Assembly: GCF_910589235.1 (NCBI RefSeq)
Contig: NC_060955.1
Span: 18,912,212-18,976,211, forward strand
DNA length: 64,000 nt
Source of the DNA: Vespa crabro
Lineage: Eukaryota; Arthropoda; Insecta; Hymenoptera; Vespidae
Direction of reading: 5' to 3'
Below the pieces are notes generated by a model. That model was not told where the DNA came from. It worked only from the letters and a program-made list of their open reading frames with translations, and did not search any database. Positions 36,301 to 48,655 of this stretch are shown here, one piece after another. Both the position numbers and the translations under genes were made by a program. Positions within the stretch are counted from its first letter, which is position 1, and each line of letters opens with the position of its first letter.

Positions 36301-38539
36301 CTTTAAGTATAGGAAATATCATATCGCCGAAGATTTGGATAATTTGAGCGAATACTCCGGTGAGTCTCGGACGAAATAATTTCTTTGTGAACATCGTTTT
36401 ATTTTAGCTTCAATTTATTGTTTCTCGTTGTGTTCTTTAATATCTTTTTTGTTTAGTATATAGCGACTCTGGACCAAGCACAATGAGACGCGAGAAGGCT
36501 TTATCTTCCGCAACTTTGATCTCCGAAGTCGTTTCTTTAGTTGGATTGTCCAGAAGAGGTACACCTAATCATACGAAGCTCGAGAATACATCCTGCGGAG
36601 CGGAAGAAGATTATGATAGCTCTGAAACTCAAGCGGAGTACGTAATATCTTATCGATAAAATTGATCAATAGAAATTCATAAACCATAAAATATAAGTAA
36701 GAAAATATTATATAAAATAGGTACGAGGACGAGACTACTGCAGAATCAGGTACATTGAAGTTAAATGACTCGCAAGCTAGTGGCTCACAAAATACTATAG
36801 TTTCTAGCAAGGACATTACCGAGAGCGTATCTTTCATGTCGAATATCGTTTTTGTTGGTCAGCCTGAAGTGAAATATGCTCGACCTGTGAAGTAGGTATT
36901 CACGTCTAGTTAAAATTCTTATTGTAGGAATAGTGAAATAAATTTTATTCTCACGTTCATAGATTACGAACGTTAGGATTACAAAGTCCTACATCCGATC
37001 AAGATTCAACGATAGATGAGAATAAAATTCAAATTGCATCGGATGATAGTACGAATAATCCAAAGCTTTGTCAATATAATCCAAGTAATGCTTTGCAAGG
37101 AAAGGTATGATACAGATTTATAAAATAATTTACAACATGTCAGACTCTTGTTCCTAAATTTCTGTTTCTTGTAGGAATTTTCACCGGTACGAATCTATTC
37201 GAATGTACCCACTTTGCGTACCGGCAAGGAAACGAAAGATCGTCGAAATCGGGAACGTCTGCTTCATGGGCCAGGATCGGAATTCAGTCTAATTAATCCC
37301 GAAATGGACCTGGAGTTGGATTACTATGACTACAATGTTGCGAACGCAGGAGCCGCTCCAGGTTCCTATCTGGGTATGGACCCAGCTTTCTTAGTCTGGA
37401 TACCACCGTTGTTGTCTACGGATTCTGATATCATTCCCATGGAAAATGTAGACGGTCATCTGATGGAAGGACAACTAGGAAGGGAAGGACTGGTGCTAGA
37501 TACGGAAGGTGCGACTTTAACTCCCAGCGAGTATAGAAGAATAAAAATGTTGAGAGCTGAGGAATCCAAATCCAATCTAAGCAATTGTCCTAATATCGAC
37601 CAACTTGACGAGGAGTTTTTAAAAAGATGCGATTCTAAGGGAAATTTTCTTTCGGACGAGGACTCATATGATGGTAAGGAAATGCTGATCGAACGACTAC
37701 TTCCTATTCATCGAATACTCGAGGATTCTAGAATCAGAGTGAGCGAGGAATCGTTATCCGGGCAAGCACTTAGAGATAGAACGATACTTCAGAATATTAT
37801 TCCAAATCGGCTCTACGAGAGTTCAACGGCAATTTCGAAAAGTGAGTTGGATACTTCCCCGGAAAAAACTGCCGACCAATCGATGGCTGAACACAAACAA
37901 GCGAATCTTCCAAATTCATCAAGAGACAATAATAGGAGTGGCATGACAAACGTCAATAGTGTCGATAATAGCGTCGCTCAGGTAGAGGAAAAAGATAGGA
38001 ATATAAAGTCACCTTTGAGCGTTAAACGAAATCGTCACGATACGAGTTACTCCAAATTGTTGTCATACATTGGACACAAACCCAAGGTTAGTATTATTCA
38101 GGACGAGAAAAAGAACGAAGAATTGACCGTCGGGGATGAGAAGAAAAGCGAGCAGAATCTAGAGAAAACAAAGGACAACGAGAAGTCGAAATCGTTCCTT
38201 TCAAATTTGGATTTAACAAATGTTGTACAGTACAAGTACAAAGATTTCACGCATTTCACTCAACCAAGTGAAAATAAAAAGAATCTAGATATTGTAAATA
38301 TTCCTATGATGGAATTTTCGCGAGGGTGTTTAAAATCTCCGGTTAAAGTTCATAGACAGGTAGATAAGAAAAGAATAGTTTTGCCTCAGGAAGACATTCT
38401 AAGTCCTGATTATGGAGTAGAGACGGATATGAAGGATGAATCGCACGAGTCTTTCTATGATTTAATTCGAGAGTCTGAAAACGAAATCAAATATGCGGAC
38501 GAAGACGATGAGTATATCGATAATAAAGCCAGTACATAA
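33318..38539 (+). CDS. THSD1-like single-pass membrane protein with TSP1 repeat
   Basis: Thirteen exons: 33318-33378, 33565-33790, 33959-34160, 34241-34462, 34526-34675, 34857-35205, 35289-35419, 35490-36066, 36135-36359, 36457-36637, 36721-36891, 36963-37104, 37175-38539; 1333 aa, phases consistent. Seen: a signal peptide (residues 1 to about 29, 'LGVLIILLLNC'); an extracellular region with 'VPASHVALSGDL'; a thrombospondin type-1 repeat near 404-455 with the WxxWxxW core 'GGWGPWSPWTPC'; a Cys-containing CUB-like module to about 640; one membrane segment about 672-696; and a long, acidic, Ser-rich cytoplasmic tail of about 640 residues. The order of N-terminal domain, single TSP1, single TM and long tail is that of vertebrate THSD1 (adhesion and endothelial barrier); orthology is an inference. 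The ATG of exon 1 is chosen because it supplies the signal peptide. A further 5' noncoding exon is possible. Confidence 0.75.
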
Positions 38540-41500
38540 AGAATACAAATCAAAATAATTAAAATCAAAAAAAAAAAAAATAAGGGATGTTCGCCGTACT
38601 CGCCACCTTTAAAGAGAAAAGAGCTCCGTCCCAAGAAATTTCAATTTTTGTGATCTTATTAATTTCATATGCCAAAGAATTAATTTTTAACTGTAAATAT
38701 TAAGTATACAGCGTCTTTATCTGTCGTTACAATAGTAAAGAAATGATCGTCCCAAACGTCTTACGACGTTAAAAAATCAACGTGTCTGTGGCACACCGTA
38801 ATGATACATAGAAATATTGTTATCGTTCTTGCAATTAACCTTTAAGAATTAATAGATATTCCAATGAAAAAGAAATTGAATTGTATGTGTACATACATAG
38901 ATCGCCATACTTCCTCTACTTTGCTGAACTTTTGATACGTTGAACAACAAGATTAAAGAGAATAATAAAAAATAAAAAAAAAAAAAATAAAAAAATCAAA
39001 CAAACAAACTATTTAAAAAGCAGGAATTATTGACTGTGCCTTAGGAGATTAACGAATTGTTGCTAATTGTACTATTTCATCCGTTTATAGTACATTCGTT
39101 GAAACCATGGGATTATCAAAGAATTAACACTTTATCGATGCTTCCTTCTAATGTAAAAATGTTCGAATTTCAATTTCTTAATTAACATGTAGGACGAAGT
39201 AGTACATCGTAAACATATCACGAGGCGTTACAACCTTATTAGATTAAATATGAGAAAATCATTGACTTTTTCTCAAAACATTCGAATTCCATTTCGCTTT
39301 CATCTAATTAATATACGTACCGCTTATTTCATGCGAGAATTTGAAAAAAGAATTTATATCGTATAATACTTAATATATCTATGAAATAGTATATAGGGTG
39401 CAGGGCGCCCATACATTTTCAATGGCTTCATATGGAATTTATACATCATCCCTTTAATTGATCTTCGTCAAAACGTATCGAAAGTCTCTGTAAATCGATA
39501 GAGGAAGAATCTTTCATTTTCTTCGATAACAAGTGAAGCCAATTTGAGGCTCCTCTAATGTCTTCTTCTATTAAAAAATTTGGAAAATAATAAATGGCTT
39601 CTGCTTTGTCATAATATGAGAAGATACACGAGAGGATACAAAATGAATGCAGAAAATTTTCTGAATAAATCGATTCTGAAACTGATGTTATCGCTAACAT
39701 ATCAGCTAAACAATGAGATTCAGTAATAATGATTTAATTACGATTATATGATTGGCAACGGAGGAGCCTTATTACGATATATATATATATATATATATAT
39801 GCGATAATATGACATAATGAAAATATTTTTTATTTTAAATAAAATCAAAAGGAATTGAATCAAGTTAATTATACGTTATGGTAAAAGTTCCTGGCGTGTT
39901 AAAGCTTCTGGAAACTTAATTCCGATGCGAGTATTGGCGATCTAATCAATTTCGATCGGATATAAAAGAAAAAAAAAAAAGATACATTTTGTGATTTGAT
40001 TAACGTGTGAACAAAAGGAGAAAAGAAAGAAAAAAGAAAAAAGAAAAGAGAAAGAAGAAAAAAAGAAAAAGTTATAAACATTAGAATCGTTAATCGAGTT
40101 CAGTTAGATAAGAACGAATGAGTTGGATGCAAAATGCATGCATCTGCCTTAGCCAGAAAAAAAAAAATATATATATATAGAATGAAAATAAAAGGATTAA
40201 TCAATTACTTAACACATTGATCTCTTCACGTAGACACAAGCCGAGTGAGAGCATTAGCTTAATTTTTTGTGAAAAAGAAAAAAAGAAAAGAAAAGGATAA
40301 AGTAAAGAGTTACATGCAGGAACTCGTGCGAATTATATAGATTTTGCCTTAAGACTGCCATAACGTGTTAGGAGAGAAGAGCAATATTATTAAAAAAGAA
40401 AAAAAAAACGAGAAAAAATAAACAAGAAAAAAAACACAAAAAAAAACAAAAATAAAAAGAAAAGAAAGAAAAAAAAACAAAAAAAAAAACAAACAAATAA
40501 ATGACAGAAAAACTTTATGAAACTGTATATAATAGGTTATAACACAGGGATATGCCTGCGATCAGATGTATTTTAGATATGTAAGGTTAACGCAGATTAT
40601 ATGTATTTGATCTTATAATGAAAAAGGGTACAAATTACAGATCTATATGTTTTTAGTGCATTTGTACATACATCAATCACATTTATACATACACACGCAC
40701 ACCAAAGATTCACCGTGGAGGACACGTACACGATTTAGGTATATATTTATTTATATTTTACTTGAAAATTTTGCACTTCCAATATCGCAAACAAATGTCA
40801 TTAATGTTTATACGCATGGGATATGTTATCTAAGCAAGATACATCAATTCATTCGAATTAATATTACATTCGTATAATATTCTTTTTATTGGAATCTATT
40901 TGTGCAAAAGATAAGATCTATTTCAAGAGTAACAACCATTCGCGAGAAAAAAGATAAAAGAAAACTAATATACAAATATTGTTTTTGTATAATAATCAAT
41001 GTTATATTACCGATAAGTAAGTAATATGTTCGAATTTACATGATCATTTGTTTTTGCCTGCCAAATAATCGACATGAAAATAAGCAGGTTTTATCGAACG
41101 ATCGAAATACTCTATCTGTGACCTGTCTATTAAATAATACGTATAAGATAATACCTTTTTTATACTAATACTCGCGAAAATCATATGATTTTTGCTTTTA
41201 TCTTGTACCTTAATGCGCTTTTCTCATTTGTCCTGCTTTATAATAAATTTATTAAACCTTTGTTAAAGTGCTCGTTTTACTTTAACAAAATTGATATATC
41301 GATTTCAAACACATTCAAAATTCAACTAGTAAATTACTATTAACTATTATTAATTAATTAGTAACTCATATGTTTCATGGCAAATATATTTTTATAATTA
41401 TCATTCGCGTATTAAGCGTTATGTTTTATTATTTACTATTATTTTATATTTTATCATTTGTTATTATTTTATATTTATAAACAGTTAACCATTTGTAATG

Positions 41501-42044
41501 ACTCCTAAGGACTCAACCAATCAGACTAGAAAATATTAGGTTAGAATCCCACAATTTTATCTTGCGACCAATCCACTTTTTGAAAACCTTTCAATTCTTT
41601 TGAATCTTCAACACAACTGAATAATAAAATAACCGTGGATTATTAGATGAAATCTTGGACTCAAAATTATTGGCGTAATTTGATTCGTTAAAATCTATCC
41701 AATGATATCCTCAATCAAAAGTCAAAAATCTTTATTCATTTGTTAGAACGTATAACGTCTTCTATTGCGCGGTATAAAGTAAAAAGGAGAAACGATAAAG
41801 CAGCAGCAGGAATAAAATATCATAGAAAATTGTTTAAATTTATTAAGCTGATATTTTAAAAACAAGGTAATTATTAAAACTAATACGTATATATATATAT
41901 ATATTTATAAATAATATACATATATGAATAATCTAAATAAAAATTAATAGAACATGAATTATTAAGTTTGATATCTTATATATTATTATGTATTAGTTTG
42001 ATATCTTATTTATGTATTATTTGTTTAATTTTAGAAAATTTAAA
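38540..42044. other. Intergenic / 3' UTR, A-rich
   Basis: Contains probable 3' UTR of the upstream gene and no supported coding exon. There are many A-rich and GAAA-rich runs (about 38565-38585, 38970-39000, 40014-40075, 40390-40500) and short TA repeats (39779-39801, 40165-40180, 41888-41906). A possible acceptor (TTTTAG at 42029-42034) just before the RAD50 ATG hints at a 5' UTR intron. Confidence 0.5.
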
Positions 42045-45000
42045 ATGTCTCGAATACGTCAAATGTCGATTTGTGGTGTTCGAAATTTTGATGAACAAGA
42101 TCAACCGAGAATACGTTTTACGCGTCCTTTAACACTTATTCTTGGACCAAATGGCACTGGGAAAACAACTTTGATTGAATCATTAAAATTTGCCACAACC
42201 GGCGATTTTCCACCAGGTTCTGATAGAGGAAAAGCATTTATTCATGATAAACATACATCAGGCTCTCGTGTAGTATGTAAACATTTATAACTGACGTTAT
42301 TTACTAACTTTCTTTTATAAAAACAATATTATAATATTAAATTATAATATTATTTATAATAGGTAAAAGGATTTGTTAAAGCTGAATTTGTAAATGCTAA
42401 TGGATGTAGTTACACGATATGTAGAACAATTGAATGTTTGTATTCAGGAACAACATCAAGATTCAAAACTGTAGATAGTACATTAAGTAGGAGAGAAAAG
42501 GGTACAACCAAAGTAATTAATCATTCAGTCATCTGTATAACAGATTTATGATTTTATTGTTCTAATTGTATTTTTTATATTTTTCAATATAGGCAGTATC
42601 AGTAACAAACCGATGTATCGATGTAAATACAGAAGTAATATCAGCAATGGGTGTTTCCAAGTCAATCTTGAATTATGTGATATTTTGTCATCAAGAAGAA
42701 TTGAGTTGGCCATTAGATGATGGGAAAAAGTTAAAAGAAAAGTTTGATGAGATCTTTGAAAGTGTTAGATTTAACAAGGCCCTTGAGAATTTTTTAAAGT
42801 GCATTAAAAATATGGAACAGGGTTTGCGTGTTTTTAAAGTACAGAAAGATGCATTGAAAAATGTTGTTAATGAAGTTGAAGACAAAGAGAAAAAACGTCA
42901 AAATACTAGGAACAGATTAGAAGATACCACAAATGAAATAACGACAATCGATAAGGAACTTGAACCTATAATTGAAAAAATTCGTGAAATTGGAAAAATG
43001 GATACACAGTATAAAACTTTAGTAGCTGAAAGAGGTAGCTGTTAAATACGTAATTTAGATTTATATTTTTTTTAAGAGAATGATAATAAAAATTCATTTT
43101 TATATAGATAAAAAGCAATTAGAATATGATATCAACAAACAACAAATTGAATCATTAGAAGAAAATATACAAGTTTTTAATGGAAGCATGACTGAATTAA
43201 CTAACCGTTTAGAACAATATGATAATAATTTATTAAAGAAAGCTTCTGAAATAACAGAGGTAAAATTTAACATTTGATATGGAATTTTAATCTAATTTAT
43301 TTAATTATTGATCATTTGTGTAATTTAAATAAATATTAATTACATAGGTAGAAAAGAAGTTGCAACAAATTGCATTAAGTGAGGCCAAGATAGTAAATAT
43401 AATAACAGAAAAAAGAATTTCTGTTGGTACATTAAAGCAAAAAATGCAAGATCAAGAAAAAAAAATTTCTTATCGTAATAAAACACTCAATGATATGTTA
43501 TCTGAATGGAATATGAGAACACTAGTTGATAAAAATACATCTGATATTGGTATGGTTATTATTACACATTTATGTCTGTTCATAATTTGATAATAATATT
43601 AACAATAAATTATATATTTAAAGAAATAACAGCACTTGTTAAGAATCTTGAAAATAAGATAGAAAATCTTAAGCATGAAACAGAAGTTAAACGGCAGAAG
43701 CGACATGAAGAAGAGGAAAAGCTCCAAAAAGAGATTGATGTACTACGTTCTGAACGTTCAAAGACAGAATCAGAGATGAATATTAAAGATAATGAAGTTA
43801 CTGAAACAAGAGATCAAATAAATAAAATTCGTACTGAAATTACTCAGGTTAGTATTTATTAATTATCTGGAAATGTAATAAAGAATATTGACATATATAA
43901 ATATTGTCTTAAATTGTAGATTGGAGTTGCTGCTAATAAATTATGTTCTGTAGAAACAAAACTTATAGATATAAATAAAAAAATTGATGATTTATCTCAG
44001 TCTTGTGATGTTAATAATATAAAAGAGCAAATAAATGATGAAACTGCTATAAGAGATGCATTGGAGTTAGAGATAACTGCTATTGATGCAGAGATAGAAG
44101 TTTTACATAAACATGCTACATTGCAAGCTGAGATGGCATTACATAATTCAACAATGGAAACAAAAGAAAAAGAAGTAGAATGTTTTAAAAAGAAACATGA
44201 AGATACAATTAAGATGTTGCTTGAAAGTGATACCTTACCTCATACCAAACTAAAAGATATATTGGATCCAGTACAACAAAAATTAGTATGATTTTAATTT
44301 CTTAATAAATATTTTTCATTGTGAAGCAGTCATTGATAGCAGTACAATAATGTATTATTAATTCATTTTAGATGGATCGTATAGAAACAACGACTCATGA
44401 TATACAAACAGAACAACAAAAATTAGTAACTATAAAAACGACGTTGAAATATAACGAAGAGGAACTTCAAAATAAACAATCAGAATTACAGTGTAAGTGT
44501 ATTATCTTAAAACAATAGACAGATCTGTACATTTTGTGTGAGTGTGTGGTTATAATATGTTTTATAAATCTTATTTGTTATTACTTAGTTGTAATTCTGT
44601 TTTTTAGCTGATAAACAGAAAATATCTTCTGTTTGTGATTATAAAGATTTCGATGAAGTGTTATTGCTACAATCAAAAAAAGTAAAAGATTTACAAGATA
44701 AAAGAGGAATATATGCATATAAAAATACTGCTTATAAAGAATACTTAAAGCAAATCAAAAAACAAGATCCTTGTTGCCCTTTGTGCCATAGAAATTTTGA
44801 TGAGTCATATGAGGTAGATGCTTTAGTAAAAGAAATGGAAGGTGATATCAAAAATCAACCCGAAATTCTTAAACGTTGCGAAGCAAATTTAAAAATGGAA
44901 CAAAATAAATATGATACTATGTTACAATTAAAACCAATTGTAGAGAAGATAAGTCTATTGGAAGATGTTGAAATACCTAAATTAGAGTAAGTTATATTCA

Positions 45001-47498
45001 TTTTTTTACTTTTTTATTTTACATTTTTTTTTTTTTTTTTTTTTTTTTTTTATTGAATATAATTCATTAAATTCTTATTTTAATCTAAAAATTAGAGAGA
45101 ATCTAATAAGTACGAAGGAACAATTGACAAAGCATCAAGCAAATATACAAGAAAAAGAAAAGTTAAAAGCTATTCCTGAAGATATTTTAAATAAATCCAA
45201 AAGTCTATTTGAAAATGTTATGCTTTGGGACCGATTAATAGATGAAACGAATAATCTTAAGGAAAAAATACTTAATATAGAAGAACTAATGGTTAAAACA
45301 GGTATGATGAAATTAGTAAAAGACTATAATATAATTATACTTATTTTATATCTTATTTAGGAACTAATAATACTAGAACTGTTTCTGAGGCACAAGCTCA
45401 ACGAGATTCATTAAAAGCTTCTTTAAAGAAATCTCGCGATCAAATACAGTATTTACAGACAAAATTAAATACATTTAATGAGAAATTGCAACATGCTCGG
45501 GAAGAACGAAACATCTTGTTTGAAGAACAATTAAAAATACAATCGGATATGCAAAGATTAAAAGAATTGCGAGATAAGCAAACAGAATTATATTCACGGC
45601 AAGTAATGTTAATAGAATCAGTGCAAAAATTACAAGATAGATTTTCGTCTGAAGACAGCAAGTTAGAAACAGCTGTTTGTCAATTGGATCTATTAAAAGT
45701 ATGTATTTATAAAACTACGTTCACATTTATATATAATTGTTTACACAATTATATAAATTCATTATATTTAATTTTTACTTGATATCTAGAAAGAAAATTG
45801 GATAAAAGAGGAGGACGATAGAAAAATAGTGACAGAAAGAGGAAGACAATTATTTGATTTGAATAAAATTCAAAATGAAGTTAATACTTTCAATCAATGT
45901 AATATTCTTGATACTTTAACGAAATTAGAACATGAGATAAAAACTTATGAAGGAAAAATTATTGAAAATGATACGGAGAAAAATAAATTACAAACAAAGA
46001 TTAAAGATCTAAAGGATGATATCAGTCATCAAGAAACGCGTAAAAGAAATTTGAATGATAATCTTAAATTAAGGAAACTTCAATTAACTGCACAGGATTT
46101 AGAGAAACAATGTCAAAATCTAAATGAGAAGCTTGAAAATATGAATTACAAGCAGATGATGGAAAAGTGGCAAAAGTTCAAAAATCATGAAGAAAGTTTG
46201 TTACGAAAGGTAAAATATTTAATAAATTATCACAAATGAAAATATTTTAATTAAATAAATAAAATATATAAAACATCATATAATTTTAGAAAAATGTAGC
46301 AAAGGGAAAGCAAGAAGAATTAGAAAGGACATTGTTGCAATATACTGAAGAACTTCAAAAGGAGAATTATAGATTAGCTCGTAAAAATTATATGGATAAA
46401 TGTATTGAATTAACGGTACCCGCAATGACATATTTCTTTTATTGCATTCTTTTTTTATATAATAATTAATGTTTATAATTATTGTGAATAATATATAATT
46501 TAGATACAAAATGAAGCAGTGTCAGATTTAAAAAAATACTGCAAGGTGTTAGATGCTGCAATGATGAAATATCACAAAGAACGTATGGCGACTGTAAATA
46601 AAATAATTAAAAAACTTTGGAAAGCTATATATATCGGGAATGATACATCTTCTATAGAGATTCGTACAAATGATACTTCAGGTACAGCGTCTGGGCGTAG
46701 ATCTTATGATTATAAATTAGTTCAAATAAAGAATGGAAGGGAAATGGATATGCGAGGACGTTGCAGTGCAGGTCAAAAAGTACATAATTCTGTCTGAGAT
46801 AATAAGTTCATGTTTTTTTTTATAAGTATTATATTCACTTATATTTTAGGTTTTAGCATCAATTATTATAAGACTTGCATTAGCTGAAACTTTTTGCAAA
46901 GATTGTGGAGTTCTTGCTCTTGATGAGCCAACTACAAATTTAGATGAAGAGAACATGAATAGTTTAGCGGATGCTCTCAATATGTATGTAGCATGTTTAT
47001 TATAATAATGATAATTATGATTTGATCCTGATAATTATGATTTACAATCCTGATTTCTTTACAGGATTGTAAAAATAAGATCGCGATATCAAAAGAATTT
47101 CCAACTAATCGTGATTAGTCATGATGAGAAATTTTTAGTAAAACTTGCTCAACTAAATAATAGCGTTGGCTATTATGAACTTTATCGTAAGGAAAAGTGC
47201 GTTTTTATATTCTTTATTATATTTATTATACAGAATGACAATATTGTATACGTATAGATATAAATGTTTTTTTTCTTTTCTTTTTTTTAGTGGTCTATCA
47301 TCAATACGATTTCGTGAAATGGGAACAGATCCCTTTCACGAACCGCTTCCTAAACAAGAACTTGTATTATCTGATATGGAGGAAGATGGAAGGAATGATA
47401 GCTCTCAACAAATACAGTCGAAAAAAAGAACCTTCGATAATAGAAAGGATGATGATAACAATAGACCAGCAAAGAAACGATTTGTTTTTAAATTATAA
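42045..47498 (+). CDS. RAD50: RAD50, DNA double-strand break repair ATPase
   Basis: RAD50 is the SMC-like ATPase of the MRE11-RAD50-NBS1 complex (break sensing, end processing, telomere maintenance; nuclear). Seventeen exons: 42045-42272, 42363-42512, 42593-43034, 43108-43259, 43348-43549, 43624-43847, 43920-44285, 44372-44492, 44608-44986, 45096-45301, 45361-45698, 45790-46209, 46290-46415, 46504-46779, 46850-46983, 47065-47196, 47291-47498; 1367 aa against 1312 in human. Seen: Walker A 'GPNGTGKT' at 34-41; Q-loop 'FCHQEE'; long coiled coils; zinc hook 'CPLC' at 685-688; ABC signature region 'CSAGQK' then Walker B and D-loop 'LALDEPTTNLDEEN'; H-loop 'VISHDE'. All motifs are intact and the gene looks fully functional. 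Confidence 0.96.
45018..45052. repeat. Poly-T tract in RAD50 intron 9
   Basis: A run of more than 25 T in the intron before exon 10. It could complicate sequencing and splicing but lies outside coding sequence. Confidence 0.85.
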
Positions 47499-48338
47499 AA
47501 GTAAGAAATTGAGAGAATACGTTTTTGTTACCATATTTGTATTACATATTTATATGTATTTAATTATTGCATAGTGATATTGAAGTGCTTATAATATTTG
47601 TCATTAACAATAAGAAATGTATTTTTTATGAATATTTGATATTTCATTTTTACAAAAAAGAAAAAGAAAAAAAAGAAATTAAAAACACCTTTTTTTATTT
47701 TGATACATTTTATATGTAATCTCTATTGTTGATTAAATGTAATATTAATTTGATATGTAATGTGTATTGTCTATTAAATTCCTCTCCCCCCTCCCCCAGT
47801 TCCCATATCACTGCCGGTAATGTAGTTTCGCGGCATTTATGTATTTTGAAATATTTGTCCACTCTATACATGAAATGTGGTTCATGTATGTACAATGTGA
47901 CAATTCTATAAGAGTATTATTCGAGTATTATTACTTCGAAAACGGCTGTAAAGCGGATTGTAATATGTAATAGATTTATGTTAATAACATAAATGTTTTA
48001 TAATATACGTATGTACAAATAAGAAACACATTATATGTGTTTATATACGTATTCTTGTATTGATTAATTCACAAAGTGTAATCTTTGACGTAAGTGGTAT
48101 GGTCTGTCAATATGATTAATTAATAGTAATATTAATTGTTAATTAATTTATAAATCATGAAGCATTATTATAAACATGCATAATATACAAATGAATCGCT
48201 TTTGGACTACAAAAGATAATTTTTATCGAAGTGTTCATCTTTTCATATTTTTTTGGTTATAAAATCAATTTGTATATTCACAAATCTATATATAACAGAA
48301 CAACAAATCTATATTTTATAGAACAAGAAAGTTGAATC
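47499..48338. other. Intergenic between RAD50 and USP8
   Basis: Short same-strand gap with RAD50 3' UTR and USP8 promoter. AT-rich; one pyrimidine-rich stretch at 47780-47800. The overlapping ORFs on both strands at 47710-47911 are not credible genes. Confidence 0.5.
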
Positions 48339-48596
48339 ATGTCTGAGGGATTGAATTTACCATATGATAGATTGAAACAATTACAAAATAAAGCATATAT
48401 CAACTATGAAGGAATGAGCCTTAATAATATACTTATTAGGCTTCCTAAGATGTATAAAAAAGGCCAAGAAAACCTAGAAAAAGAAGATGACAGTGTAGCT
48501 TTTGTATATTTCACAAGATGGTTAAATGCTGTGAAGTGGATAAAAAGTAGAGATAAAAAATTTTATCTTCAAAAAATAGATAATGATCAGGTTGGA

Positions 48597-48655
<59 letters not shown>

